Positions 45,173 to 54,162 are shown, counted from the stretch's first letter. The stretch is DNA of 64,000 bases from Streptomyces sp. NRRL S-340 (GCF_000720185.1 NZ_JOIY01000031.1:45538-109537), one strand, 5' to 3'. A program made the numbers and translations. The notes: generated by a model not told the origin, from the letters alone.

Positions 45173-46774
45173 GTGACGCCTGAACACCAGCCCCCGACCG
45201 GTCCGGACGACCGCACCCCCGCCCCGCCCCCCGGCTGCCCCGCGCACGGCATCGGCGCCGGCGGGCTGCACCGGCTCCACGAGGCGCCGGACCTCGGCGA
45301 CCTCTACGAGCAACTGCGCGAGCAGCACGGCCCGGTGGCGCCCGTGCTGCTGCACGACGACGTCCCCATGTGGGTGGTCCTCGGCCACGCCGAGAACCTG
45401 CACATGGTGCGCACGCCGTCGCAGTTCACCCGGGACAGCCGTATCTGGACACCGCTCAAGGAGGGCATGGTCAAGCCCGACCACCCCCTCATGCCCCACA
45501 TCGCCTGGCAGCCCATCTGCTCGCACGCCGAGGGCGACGAGCACAAGCGGCTGCGCGGCGCGGTCACCGCCGCCATGGCCACCATCGACCACCGCGGACT
45601 GCGCCGCCACATCGGCCGTGCCACCCAGCGCCTGGTCAACCGCTTCTGCGAGACCGGCCGGGCCGACCTCGTCGACCAGTTCGCCGAGCACCTGCCGATG
45701 GCGGTGATGTGCGAGGTCCTCGGCATGCCCGAGGAGTACAACGACCGGCTCGTGCAGTGCGCCCGCGACATGCTCAAGGGCACCGACACCGCGATCGCCA
45801 GCAACGAGTACATCATGGGCTGTCTGCGGCGGCTCGCCGCCCGCCGCCGCGCGCAGGCGGCGGACGACTTCACCAGCCACCTCATCGCCGACCCGGCGGA
45901 CCTGAACGACGACGAGGTCGAGCAGCACCTGCGGCTCGTGCTCATCGCCTCCTACGAGGCCACCGCGAACCTCCTGGCCAACACCATCCGCCGGGTGCTC
46001 ACCGACCCCGGCTTCCGCGCCCAGCTCAACGGCGGCCAGATGACGGTGCCGGAGGCGGTCGAGCAGTCCCTGTGGGACGAGCCGCCCTTCAGCACCATCT
46101 TCGCCTACTTCGCCAAGCAGGACACGGAGCTGGGCGGCCGGCGCATCCGCCGCGGCGACGGCCTGCTGCTCGGCATCGCGCCGGGCAACGTCGACCCCCG
46201 GGTCCGGCCCGACCTGGACGCGGACATGCAGGGCAACCGTTCCCACCTGGCCTTCAGCGGCGGGCCGCACGAGTGTCCGGGCCAGGACATCGGCCGCGCC
46301 ATCGCCGACGTGGGGGTCGACAACCTGCTGATGCGGCTGCCGGACATCCAGCTGGACTGCGCCGAGGAGGAGCTGCGCTGGACCGAGTCGATCGCCTCGC
46401 AGCACCTGGTCGAGCTGCCGGTGCGGTTCACACCGCGGCCGCAGCAGGACGTGCGGGCCCAGCCGAGCCACACCCCCATGCCGGTGCCGCAGCCCCGCGT
46501 GGCCTGGGAGATCACCACGGCACGGCCCACCCCGGAGCCGGTCCCCGAGCTGTCCGCGGAGCCGGTCCCGGCACCGGCCGGTGCCGGTGGGGCACCCCGG
46601 GCCTCCGCCGTCCCGCCGGCCCGCACACGGACCGCGGTGGCCGGCACCGCGCCCGCCCCGGCGCCGTCCGCACCGGTGGCGACGGCTCCGGTGGCCGCAG
46701 CCGCGGCAGGCCCGGGGCAGGGCCGTCCGCGCGGGGCCTGGCAGCGCTTCCTGCGGTGGTGGCGCGGCTACTGA
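45173..46774 (+). CDS. cvnE9: Conservon cytochrome P450 CvnE, CYP157-like, lacking ExxR
   Basis: A 533-residue P450. The heme-binding loop is intact (FSGGPHECPGQDIGR, Cys at about 368) and the I helix reads IASYEATANLLANT. The K-helix ExxR motif is replaced by EQSLW at 297-301, the same replacement that I recall for the CYP157 family, where the ExxR salt bridge is absent. The last 100 residues are Pro/Ala-rich and end WQRFLRWWRGY. Start is GTG at 45173, 96 bp after cvnD. A P450 is a known optional fifth member of conservons. Its substrate is unknown. Confidence 0.9.
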   Translation: MTPEHQPPTGPDDRTPAPPPGCPAHGIGAGGLHRLHEAPDLGDLYEQLREQHGPVAPVLLHDDVPMWVVLGHAENLHMVRTPSQFTRDSRIWTPLKEGMVKPDHPLMPHIAWQPICSHAEGDEHKRLRGAVTAAMATIDHRGLRRHIGRATQRLVNRFCETGRADLVDQFAEHLPMAVMCEVLGMPEEYNDRLVQCARDMLKGTDTAIASNEYIMGCLRRLAARRRAQAADDFTSHLIADPADLNDDEVEQHLRLVLIASYEATANLLANTIRRVLTDPGFRAQLNGGQMTVPEAVEQSLWDEPPFSTIFAYFAKQDTELGGRRIRRGDGLLLGIAPGNVDPRVRPDLDADMQGNRSHLAFSGGPHECPGQDIGRAIADVGVDNLLMRLPDIQLDCAEEELRWTESIASQHLVELPVRFTPRPQQDVRAQPSHTPMPVPQPRVAWEITTARPTPEPVPELSAEPVPAPAGAGGAPRASAVPPARTRTAVAGTAPAPAPSAPVATAPVAAAAAGPGQGRPRGAWQRFLRWWRGY

Positions 46775-47721
46775 CCCGCCCACTGCGGGTACGACGCCCA
46801 GGCCCGCAGCACCCGTCCGCTGCGGAACCGGTGCTCGGTCCCGGTGACCGGGTCGGTGAACTCCAGCTCCCGGGCCAGCAGTTGCAGCGGGCGCCGGAAG
46901 TCACCGGCCGGGCCGGGGCCGGTCACCACCGGGTAGAGCGGATCGCCGAGGATCGGCACGCCCAGCGCGGACATGTGCACCCGGAGCTGGTGCGTCTGAC
47001 CGGTGGCGGGGGTGAGCCGGTAGCGGGCGAGGCCGTCCGCACGGTGCTCGACCGCTTCCACGAGCGTGACCGCGTTCGGCTCGCCGGGCACCTCGCGGGC
47101 GGCGAGCACCCCGCGTTCCTTCACGATCCGGCTGCGCACGGTCCGGGGCAGGGCGAGCGCGGGATCGTACGGCGCCACGGCCTCGTACACCTTGCGCACC
47201 AGACGGTCGCGGAAGAGCGTCTGGTAGGCGCCGCGCTCCTCGGGGCGCACCGTGAACAGCACCAGTCCCGCGGTGAGCCGGTCCAGGCGGTGGGCGGCGC
47301 CCAGCGTGGGGATGCCCAGCTCGCGGCGGAGCCGTGCCAGCGCCGTCTCGGTGACGTGGGTGCCGCGCGGGGTGGTGGCGAGGAAGTGCGGCTTGTCCGC
47401 GACGACCAGGTGATCGTCGCGGTGGACCACCTCCAGCGGGAAGGGCACCGCCGCCTCCTCGGGCAGCTCCCGGTGGAACCAGACGAACATCCCGGCTTCG
47501 TACGGCGCGTCGGGCGCCACCGGCCGTCCGTCGGCGGCGACGATCCGTCCTTCGTCGAACATCTGAGCGACCGCCCCCGGCGCCGCCCCCGACAGCCGTT
47601 CCACCAGGTGTTCGCGCACGGTGGCCCACGTCCCCCCGGCGGGCAGCCGCACCCGCACCGGGTCCACGCCCCGCAACTGGGGCAGCGGTGCGGGCGGTGC
47701 GGTGCGGGCTCGGCGTCTCAT
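46768..47721 (-). CDS. RluA-family RNA pseudouridine synthase
   Basis: A 317-residue enzyme that converts uridine to pseudouridine in RNA. The catalytic motif is AAHRLDRLTAGLVLFT (Asp at about 165), with VVADKPHFLATTPRG before it and RYRLTPATGQTHQLRVHMSA, LGDPLYP after it. Start is ATG at 47721 (MRRRARTAPPA). Its stop codon overlaps the stop of the convergent P450 gene by 7 bp, without a terminator between. Whether the target is rRNA or tRNA cannot be told from the sequence. Confidence 0.93.
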   Translation of the reverse strand: MRRRARTAPPAPLPQLRGVDPVRVRLPAGGTWATVREHLVERLSGAAPGAVAQMFDEGRIVAADGRPVAPDAPYEAGMFVWFHRELPEEAAVPFPLEVVHRDDHLVVADKPHFLATTPRGTHVTETALARLRRELGIPTLGAAHRLDRLTAGLVLFTVRPEERGAYQTLFRDRLVRKVYEAVAPYDPALALPRTVRSRIVKERGVLAAREVPGEPNAVTLVEAVEHRADGLARYRLTPATGQTHQLRVHMSALGVPILGDPLYPVVTGPGPAGDFRRPLQLLARELEFTDPVTGTEHRFRSGRVLRAWASYPQWAGQ

Positions 47722-48040
47722 CCGTCGAAGCCTACGAGCCGCCGCACCCGGTGGAAAACCACTGGACCGGCCCGCCCGGGCCACAGGATGCGCGGTATGC
47801 CTGACCTCGCCGCTGCACGCCGCTGCACGCCGTGGCCGACGTGGCGTCCTGCCGGGCCGCCGTCCCGACCGGCTTCGTCCCGGGAGGCACCGAGCGGCGC
47901 TCGGGTCCGCACGCGGAGGGCCGGTACGGCATGCGTCTGCGCGCGCGGGTGGCGGGCGACCGAGCGCCGGGCGCACCCGCCGCGCGGCAAGGGGCGGCAG
48001 CCGCGTGCGCGGGTGCCGCCCCTCGGGGTGTGCCGTCGGC
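47722..48040. other. Intergenic region between pseudouridine synthase and siderophore-interacting protein genes
   Basis: 319 bp with no supportable gene. It holds the terminator hairpin at 47990-48023 and a short direct repeat GCCGCTGCAC near 47810. No clear promoter for the pseudouridine synthase gene was found. Confidence 0.4.
47990..48023 (-). terminator. Terminator of the siderophore-interacting protein gene
   Basis: A perfect 10-bp stem AGGGGCGGCA/TGCCGCCCCT (47990-47999 with 48014-48023), 14-nt loop, lies 17 bp beyond the stop on the minus strand. Confidence 0.68.
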
Positions 48041-48886
48041 TCAGGCGGCGCTCGCCGCGCCCTCCTGCTCGGCCTCGATCCGGGCGTTCCACTCGCGCTT
48101 GGAGGCCTGCCAGCCGTCCTCGTTGTGGCCCAGGCGCCAGTAGCCGGAGATCGACAGGTCCTCGCGCGGGATCGCGTGCTCCACGCGCAGCAGCCGCCGC
48201 AGTTCCTTCACGAAGCCGGCCTCGCCGTGCACGAACGCGTGCACCCGGCCCTCGGGGAAGTCCAGCGCCCGTACGGCCTCCACCAGGGCCGCGCCGACGG
48301 GCCTCTCGCCGCGGTGCAGCCAGACGACCTCCACGTCGGAGTCGATCTTCTGCTCCTCCTCGGGCCCCGAGACCTCCACGAAGGCGTGGGCGGTGGTGCC
48401 CGGGGGCAGCGCCTCCAGGGACCGGGCGATGGCGGGCAGGGCGCTCTCGTCACCGGCCAGCAGGTGCCAGTCGGCGCTCGGGTCGGGGGCGTAGGCGCCG
48501 CCGGGGCCCATGAAGCGCACGGTCTCGCCGGGCCGCACCAGCAGCGACCAGGGGCCGGCCAGGCCCTCGTCGCCGTGGACCACGAAGTCCAGCGTCAGCT
48601 CCAAGTGCTCGGGGTCCCAGGCGCGCACGGTGTAGGTACGGGTCACCGGCCACTGCTCGGGCGGGAACTCCTCCCGGATCCGCTGCATGTCGAAGGGTTC
48701 GGGGTAGGTGACGCCCGCGGCCGGGAACAGCAGCTTCACGTAGTGGTCCGTGCACGTGTCGGCCGGGAAGCCGGCGAGTTCCTCCCCGCCGAGCACCACA
48801 CGCTGCATGTGCGGGGTGAGCCGTTCGGTGCGGATCACCCGGGCGGTGTGGGTCCTCCGCGGCTTGCGCGCCGGACGTTCTGCCAT
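48041..48886 (-). CDS. Siderophore-interacting protein (FAD-dependent ferric-siderophore reductase)
   Basis: A 281-residue flavin reductase of the SIP/ViuB family, which frees iron by reducing ferric siderophores in the cytoplasm. The FAD domain (about 15-130) has RTYTVRAWDPEHLELTLDFV and HGDEGLAGPWSLL with FMGPGGAYAP; the C-terminal NAD(P)H domain carries LAGDESALPAIARSLEALP and SGYWRLGHNEDGW. Start is ATG at 48886. An iron box lies 18-36 nt upstream, so expression is probably repressed by DmdR/IdeR when iron is plentiful. Confidence 0.94.
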   Translation of the reverse strand: MAERPARKPRRTHTARVIRTERLTPHMQRVVLGGEELAGFPADTCTDHYVKLLFPAAGVTYPEPFDMQRIREEFPPEQWPVTRTYTVRAWDPEHLELTLDFVVHGDEGLAGPWSLLVRPGETVRFMGPGGAYAPDPSADWHLLAGDESALPAIARSLEALPPGTTAHAFVEVSGPEEEQKIDSDVEVVWLHRGERPVGAALVEAVRALDFPEGRVHAFVHGEAGFVKELRRLLRVEHAIPREDLSISGYWRLGHNEDGWQASKREWNARIEAEQEGAASAA

Positions 48887-48903
48887 GACGGCCTCCCAGT
48901 TCC

Positions 48904-48922
48904 CTTGCTTAGGCTTACCTAA
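48904..48922 (-). promoter_or_regulatory. Iron box (DmdR/IdeR operator)
   Basis: The 19-mer CTTGCTTAGGCTTACCTAA matches 15 of 19 positions of the actinobacterial iron-box consensus TTAGGTTAGGCTAACCTAA. It includes the inverted repeat CTTAGG-CTTA-CCTAAG (48908-48923) and lies just upstream of the siderophore-interacting protein gene. Confidence 0.8.
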
Positions 48923-48963
48923 GTTAGCACCTTCCCTCCGGTGGCACCTCCTTCGCGGCCACT

Positions 48964-49896
48964 TCAGGCCGCCAGGGTGCCGAGCAGACGCTGCAGGGAG
49001 CCGCCCAGGCCCCAGCGGGCGGCCAGTTCCTCCAGGGCCGCCGGGTCGCGCGGGGTGCGCGGCAGGGCGGTGCCGACGTCCGGCAGGGGGACGTCCCGGG
49101 CGACCTGGACGACCTTCGGCGCCACCGCGAGGTAGGGCCGCGCCTCGTCGAGACGCCGGCGCTGCGAGGGAGTGAGCTTCGCCTTCGGGTCCTCGACGGC
49201 GGCCATGATCCCGGCCAGGTCGCCGAAGTCGGCGAGCAGCCTGGCCGCCGTCTTCTCCCCGATGCCGGGTACGCCCGGCAGCCCGTCGCTCGGGTCGCCG
49301 CGCAGCAGCGCCAGGTCCGCGTACCCACTGCCGCCGACCCCGTACTTCTCGCGCAGCAGCGCCTCGTCGGTGCTCTGCAGCGTTCCGACGCCCTTGACCG
49401 GGTACAGCACGCGCACCCCGCGGGCGTCGTCCACCAGCTGGTACAGGTCGCGGTCGCCGGTGACGATGTCGACCGGGCCGGTGGCGCGGGCCGTGAACGT
49501 GCCGATCACGTCGTCCGCCTCGTACTCCGGGACGCCGACGCGGGCGATGCCGACGGCGTCCAGGACCGCCTCGATGACGGGGACCTGCGGGGAGAGGGTG
49601 TCCGGCACCTCTTCCTCGTCGGGGCCGCCCGGGTGTTCCTCGGCGACGCGGTGCGCCTTGTAGGAGGGGATCAGCTCCACCCGCCAGTGCGGGCGCCAGT
49701 CCGCGTCCATGCAGGCCACCAGGTGCTCGGGCCGGTGGTCCTTGACCAGGCGGTCGATGAAGTCGAGCAGCCCGCGCACGGCGTTCACCGGCGTGCCGTC
49801 CGGGGCCCTGACCGACTCCGGGACGCCGAAGTAGGCGCGGAAGTACAGGGAGGCGGTGTCGAGGAGCATCAGTCGTCCGGTCACGTCTCGCATCAT
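48964..49896 (-). CDS. 5'-3' exonuclease (PolA N-terminal-like)
   Basis: A 310-residue flap/5' nuclease without a polymerase domain. It has RLMLLDTASLYFRAYFG, MDADWRPHWR, the metal-binding EADDVIGTF and TGDRDLYQLV, and the helix-3-turn-helix GDPSDGLPGVPGIGEKTAAR (about 205-225). It probably removes RNA primers or flaps in replication and repair. Start: ATG at 49896 (or 49893), preceded by GAGG; a GTG at 49884 is possible but has no ribosome site. Confidence 0.93.
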   Translation of the reverse strand: MMRDVTGRLMLLDTASLYFRAYFGVPESVRAPDGTPVNAVRGLLDFIDRLVKDHRPEHLVACMDADWRPHWRVELIPSYKAHRVAEEHPGGPDEEEVPDTLSPQVPVIEAVLDAVGIARVGVPEYEADDVIGTFTARATGPVDIVTGDRDLYQLVDDARGVRVLYPVKGVGTLQSTDEALLREKYGVGGSGYADLALLRGDPSDGLPGVPGIGEKTAARLLADFGDLAGIMAAVEDPKAKLTPSQRRRLDEARPYLAVAPKVVQVARDVPLPDVGTALPRTPRDPAALEELAARWGLGGSLQRLLGTLAA

Positions 49897-49985
49897 GCCG
49901 TACGCCTCTGACAGTCACCGGCCAGGATGTGAGGCGGGTCACTTTCCTGTTTGCCCCGCATGCGCTTGGGCAGGCGCGCGCCCGA

Positions 49986-50026
49986 GCGAAGGTAGTTGCG
50001 TTATTCAACTGTTACTGATCCTTCGC
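49986..50026 (+). promoter_or_regulatory. Nested inverted repeats upstream of the betaine transporter operon
   Basis: GCGAAGG (49986-49992) pairs with CCTTCGC (50020-50026) and, inside it, AGTTG (49994-49998) pairs with CAACT (50006-50010). The centre is AT-rich, unlike its surroundings. It lies 33 bp before the ABC ATPase gene and may be an operator or an attenuator hairpin. Confidence 0.45.
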
Positions 50027-50058
50027 GCTGTCCCTGTCCCCTATGACGAGAGGTGCGC

Positions 50059-51150
50059 GTGGCATCCAGGCTTGAGGCCCGACACCTGTACAAGGTGTTC
50101 GGCAGACGACCCGACGAGGCAGTGGAGAAACTCCGGCAGGATGCCGACCGCGACGAACTGCGTGCGAGCGGCACCACCGCCGCCGTGATCGACGCCTCCT
50201 TCACCGTGGACCCCGGACAGATCTTCGTCGTGATGGGACTGTCCGGTTCCGGCAAGTCCACACTCCTGCGGATGCTCAACGGGCTGCTGGAGCCCACCGC
50301 GGGGCAGGTGTGCTTCGACGGCCAGGACCTGACCGCGCTCACCGACCGCGAGCTGCGCGAGGTCCGCTCGAAGAAGATCAGCATGGTCTTCCAGCACTTC
50401 GCGCTCTTCCCGCACCGCAGCGTCCGCGACAACGCCGCCTACGGCCTGGAAGTGCAGGGCGTGCCCCGCGCCGAGCGCGGTCGCCGCGCCGACGAGGCGC
50501 TCGCCCTGTGCGGCCTGGCCGGCTGGGAGAACTCCTGGCCCGACGAGCTGTCCGGCGGCATGCAGCAGCGCGTCGGCCTCGCCCGCGCGCTCGCCACCGA
50601 CGCCGACCTGCTGCTGATGGACGAGTCCTTCAGCGCCCTGGACCCACTGATCCGCCGCGACATGCAGGACCAGCTGCTCCAGCTGCAGAAGACGCTGAAG
50701 AAGACCATCGTCTTCATCACCCACGACCTCAACGAGGCCATGCGCCTGGGCGACCGCATCGCCGTCATGCGCGACGGCCGGATCGTGCAGAACGGCACCG
50801 CCGAGGACATCCTGCTGCGCCCGGAGGGCGACTACGTCGCCTCCTTCATCCAGGACGTCGACCGCTCCCGCGTCCTGACCGCGGAAGCCGTCATGGACCG
50901 CCAGGTGCGCGGCGACGAGGCCGACTGCGACTGCGAGACGGCCGCACCGGACACCCCGTTCACCGAGCTGTGCGCCATCAGCGCCCGGCTTCCCCACCCG
51001 GTCGCCGTGCTGAACGAGCACCGCGACCTCGTGGGCGTGGTCCCGCGGCAGCGGCTCGTCGGCTTCCTCGGCGACGAACGCGACACCACACCCGTGACCT
51101 GCGACGCACCGCGCGACAAGGGCGGCAGGAAGGCGGTGGCCCGTGCCTAG
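50059..51150 (+). CDS. proV: Glycine betaine/proline-type ABC transporter ATPase
   Basis: A 363-residue OpuA/ProV-class ATPase. Walker A GLSGSGKST (about 59-67), Q loop VFQHFALFPHRS, signature LSGGMQQRV, Walker B LLLMDESFSALDP and switch His THDLNEAM are all present. The N-terminal extension before Walker A (FGRRPDEAVEKLRQDADRDE) is a ProV trait, and the C-terminal 80 residues resemble CBS domains that gate transport at high ionic strength. Start GTG at 50059 with GAGAGG 5 nt upstream. It overlaps the permease gene by 8 bp. Confidence 0.94.
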   Translation: MASRLEARHLYKVFGRRPDEAVEKLRQDADRDELRASGTTAAVIDASFTVDPGQIFVVMGLSGSGKSTLLRMLNGLLEPTAGQVCFDGQDLTALTDRELREVRSKKISMVFQHFALFPHRSVRDNAAYGLEVQGVPRAERGRRADEALALCGLAGWENSWPDELSGGMQQRVGLARALATDADLLLMDESFSALDPLIRRDMQDQLLQLQKTLKKTIVFITHDLNEAMRLGDRIAVMRDGRIVQNGTAEDILLRPEGDYVASFIQDVDRSRVLTAEAVMDRQVRGDEADCDCETAAPDTPFTELCAISARLPHPVAVLNEHRDLVGVVPRQRLVGFLGDERDTTPVTCDAPRDKGGRKAVARA

Positions 51151-53761
51151 GATCCCGCTCGGCGACTGGGTCAACTCCGCGGTCGACTGGCTGCTCGACC
51201 ACGTGTCCTGGCTCTTCGACTTCTTCAAGACCGTCTTCACCGGCGCCTACGACGGCATCGACGCCGTCCTCCAGGCACCCCAGCCGCTGCTGCTCGCCGG
51301 CATCTTCGCGGTGCTCGCCTTCTGGCTGCGCGGCACCCTCGCCGGTGTCCTCACCTTCGTCGGATTCGCCTTCATCGACTCCCTCGAACTGTGGGACGAC
51401 GCGATGGTCACCCTGGCGCTCGTCCTGGTCGCGACGATCATCGCGCTGGTGATCTCCGTGCCGGTCGGTGTCTGGGCGGCGCGCTCGGACCGGGTCAGCG
51501 CCGTGGTACGGCCGTTCCTGGACTTCATGCAGACGCTGCCCGCGATGATCTACCTCATCCCGGCCATCCTGTTCTTCGGCACGGGCGGCCCCGCGGGCAT
51601 CGTCGCCACCCTGATCTTCGCGCTCGCCCCCGGGGTGCGCATGACGGAGCTGGGCATCCGCCAGGTCGACAAGGAGCTGGTGGAGGCCGCCGAGGCGTTC
51701 GGCACCACCCCCCGCAGCACCCTGCTGCGCGTCCAGCTGCCGCTCGCCCTGCCCACCGTGATGGCCGGCGTCAACCAGGTGATCATGCTCGGCCTGTCCA
51801 TGGCCGCGATCGCCGGCATGGTCGGCACCGGCGGCCTCGGCGGCGACGTCAACGAGGCCATCGGCCAGCTCGACGTCGGCCTCGGTTCCGAGGCCGGTGT
51901 CGCCATCGTGATCCTCGCGATCTACCTGGACCGCATGACCAGCGCCCTGGGCACCCAGGTCTCGCCGCTCGGCCGGCGCGCCGCCGCCCGGGCGCGGTCC
52001 GTGCAGGGCCTGAAGATCTGGTCCTACCGGCCGAGCCCGCAGATCGCCGTGGTCGGCGTGGTCGTCCTCGCGCTCGTCGCCGGCGGCATGGGCATCTTCG
52101 GCGGTGGCGGCGGCAGTGCCACGGCCGCCGCCGACGGACAGAACGTCGGCAAGGGCAAGAAGCTCACCCTCGGCTACATCCCCTGGGACGAGGGCGTCGC
52201 CTCCACCTTCCTGTGGAAGGAGATCCTCGAACAGCGCGGCTACGACGTGCAGGCCAAGCAGTTCGACGCCGGACCGCTCTACACCTCCCTCGCGCAGGGC
52301 AGCGTCGACTTCGAGACGGACTCCTGGCTGCCCACGACCCACGCCCAGTACTGGAAGAAGTACGGCAAGCAGCTCGACGACCTCGGCTCCTGGTACGGGC
52401 CGACGTCGCTGGAGCTGAGCGTCCCGTCGTACATGAAGGGCATCGACTCGCTGGACGACCTCAAGGGCAAGGCCTCCCTGTTCGGCGGGAAGATCACCGG
52501 CATCGAGTCCAGCGCGGGCGAGATGGCCCTGCTCAAGAGCAAGGTCCTCAAGGACTACGGCCTGGACAAGGAGTACAAGGTCGTCGACAGCTCCACCCCG
52601 GCCATGCTGGCCGAGCTGAAGCGCGCCTACGCCAGGAAGCAACCGGTCCTCGTCACCCTGTGGTCGCCGCACTGGGCGTACAACGACTACGACCTGAAGA
52701 AGCTGAAGGACCCCAAGGGCGCCTGGGGCAAGGGCGACGGCGTGCACACGCTGGCCCGCAAGGGCTTCACCGCCGCCAACCCCGTCGTCGGCGACTGGCT
52801 GAAGAACTTCAAGCTGGACGAGAAGCAGCTCACCAGCCTGGAGGCCGAGATCAACAAGGCCGGCAAGGGCCGGCAGCAGGACGCCGTCCGCACCTGGCTC
52901 AAGGCCAACCCCGGCCTCGTCGACAAGCTGGCCCCGGTACCCGGCGGCTCCGGCTCCGCCCCGGCCGAGGCGAAGCGGCCCCTGAACGTCGCCTGGTTCC
53001 CCTGGGACGAGGACGTCGCCGTCACCCACCTGTGGAAGCACGTCCTGGAAGGCCGCGGCTACAAGCTGAACCTGAAGCAGATGGACGTCGGCCCCGTCTA
53101 CACCGGCCTGGCCGGCGGAGACATCGACCTCAACTTCGACGCCTGGCTGCCCTACGCCCAGAAGAACTACTGGGACAAGAGCAAGGACAAGCTCAAGGAC
53201 CTCGGCACCTGGTACCAGCCGACCTCCCTGGAGATCGCCGTCCCCTCCTACGTCAAGGACGTCAAGTCCCTCGAAGACCTCAAGGGCAGGTCGTCGCTGT
53301 TCGGCGGGAAGATCATCGGCATCGAACCGGGCACCGGCGAGATGAACCTCCTCAAGAGCAAGGTCCTGCCGGGCTACGGCCTGGACAAGGAGTACAAGGT
53401 CGTCGACGGCTCCACGCCCGCGATGCTCGCCGAGCTGAAGCGCGCGTACGCCAGGAAGCAGCCCGTCGCCGTCGTGCTGTGGTCGCCGCACTGGGCGTAC
53501 AGCCGCTACGGCCTCACCAAGCTCAAGGACGACAAGAAGCTCTTCGGCGAGGGCAACACCGTCCGCACCATCTCCAGCGAGAAGTTCCCCGGGCAGTACC
53601 CGCAGCTCACCGAGTGGATCAAGAACTTCAGGATGAGCGAGGAGGAGCTGGGCAGCCTGGAGAGCGAGATCAACGCGCGCGGCAAGGCGCACGAGGACGA
53701 GGCGGTCGACGCCTGGATCAAACAGCACCCGGACGTCGTCCGGCGGATGACCCCGCAGTGA
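51143..53761 (+). CDS. proWX: Glycine betaine-type permease fused to two substrate-binding domains
   Basis: An 872-residue fusion. Residues about 40-285 form a ProW-like permease (SVPVGVWAARSDRVS, ELGIRQVDKELVEAAEAFGT with the EAA loop). A further membrane helix (about 305-325) and a Gly/Ala linker precede two OpuAC-type binding domains, about 340-590 and 613-870, which lie outside. Each has the WDE...LW, SWLP/AWLP and LWSPHWAY segments that supply aromatic box residues. The two copies share about 86 nearly identical bases (52555 and 53374, 819 bp apart), which points to an internal duplication. Single permease-binding-protein fusions are known (OpuA); two binding domains are less usual. Confidence 0.94.
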   Translation: MPRIPLGDWVNSAVDWLLDHVSWLFDFFKTVFTGAYDGIDAVLQAPQPLLLAGIFAVLAFWLRGTLAGVLTFVGFAFIDSLELWDDAMVTLALVLVATIIALVISVPVGVWAARSDRVSAVVRPFLDFMQTLPAMIYLIPAILFFGTGGPAGIVATLIFALAPGVRMTELGIRQVDKELVEAAEAFGTTPRSTLLRVQLPLALPTVMAGVNQVIMLGLSMAAIAGMVGTGGLGGDVNEAIGQLDVGLGSEAGVAIVILAIYLDRMTSALGTQVSPLGRRAAARARSVQGLKIWSYRPSPQIAVVGVVVLALVAGGMGIFGGGGGSATAAADGQNVGKGKKLTLGYIPWDEGVASTFLWKEILEQRGYDVQAKQFDAGPLYTSLAQGSVDFETDSWLPTTHAQYWKKYGKQLDDLGSWYGPTSLELSVPSYMKGIDSLDDLKGKASLFGGKITGIESSAGEMALLKSKVLKDYGLDKEYKVVDSSTPAMLAELKRAYARKQPVLVTLWSPHWAYNDYDLKKLKDPKGAWGKGDGVHTLARKGFTAANPVVGDWLKNFKLDEKQLTSLEAEINKAGKGRQQDAVRTWLKANPGLVDKLAPVPGGSGSAPAEAKRPLNVAWFPWDEDVAVTHLWKHVLEGRGYKLNLKQMDVGPVYTGLAGGDIDLNFDAWLPYAQKNYWDKSKDKLKDLGTWYQPTSLEIAVPSYVKDVKSLEDLKGRSSLFGGKIIGIEPGTGEMNLLKSKVLPGYGLDKEYKVVDGSTPAMLAELKRAYARKQPVAVVLWSPHWAYSRYGLTKLKDDKKLFGEGNTVRTISSEKFPGQYPQLTEWIKNFRMSEEELGSLESEINARGKAHEDEAVDAWIKQHPDVVRRMTPQ

Positions 53762-53848
53762 ACCGGCGGACGACCCGGTAGCAGCCCGCGGGGCCACCTC
53801 CGGGTGACCACGCGGACGACGACCCCGCGGCCACCGCCGCCGCACACC

Positions 53849-53906
53849 GCCCGAGGGGCGGGCCCCCGCACGGTCCTGACGCCGTGCGGGGGTCCGCCCC
53901 TCGGGC
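53849..53906 (+). terminator. Terminator of the betaine transporter operon
   Basis: A 25-bp stem with one G-T wobble (53849-53873 with 53882-53906) and loop TCCTGACG, 87 bp after the permease stop; the longest stem in the window. Confidence 0.92.
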
Positions 53907-54162
53907 CGTCCCACGGCAGGAATCCGGCCAACCACGCGCAGTCACCCCGCCGTCCCGCCCGAACCCGTACCGTGGGCTTGAGCACGGCCGGTCCGCCGCG
54001 GCGGACCGTGAAGCCGCCGGTGCGCTCACCGCACGGGGAAGTGACGGCGGCAGGAAACGGTTTGCCGGACATGCGTAGGGTGCAGAGAACCCATCGGGGC
54101 GCACGCGCCCCGGCATGGGAAGACGGGCAGCGGACCGACGAGCGAAGGAGGGAGCCGGAGCG

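Noticed and set aside
47621..48922. A 433-codon plus-strand frame over the siderophore-interacting protein gene
   Set aside because: Antisense shadow; the minus-strand gene has clear FAD-domain motifs and an iron box.
50978..53935. A 985-codon frame antisense to the betaine permease fusion
   Set aside because: Shadow of a strongly supported gene; no ribosome site or domain.
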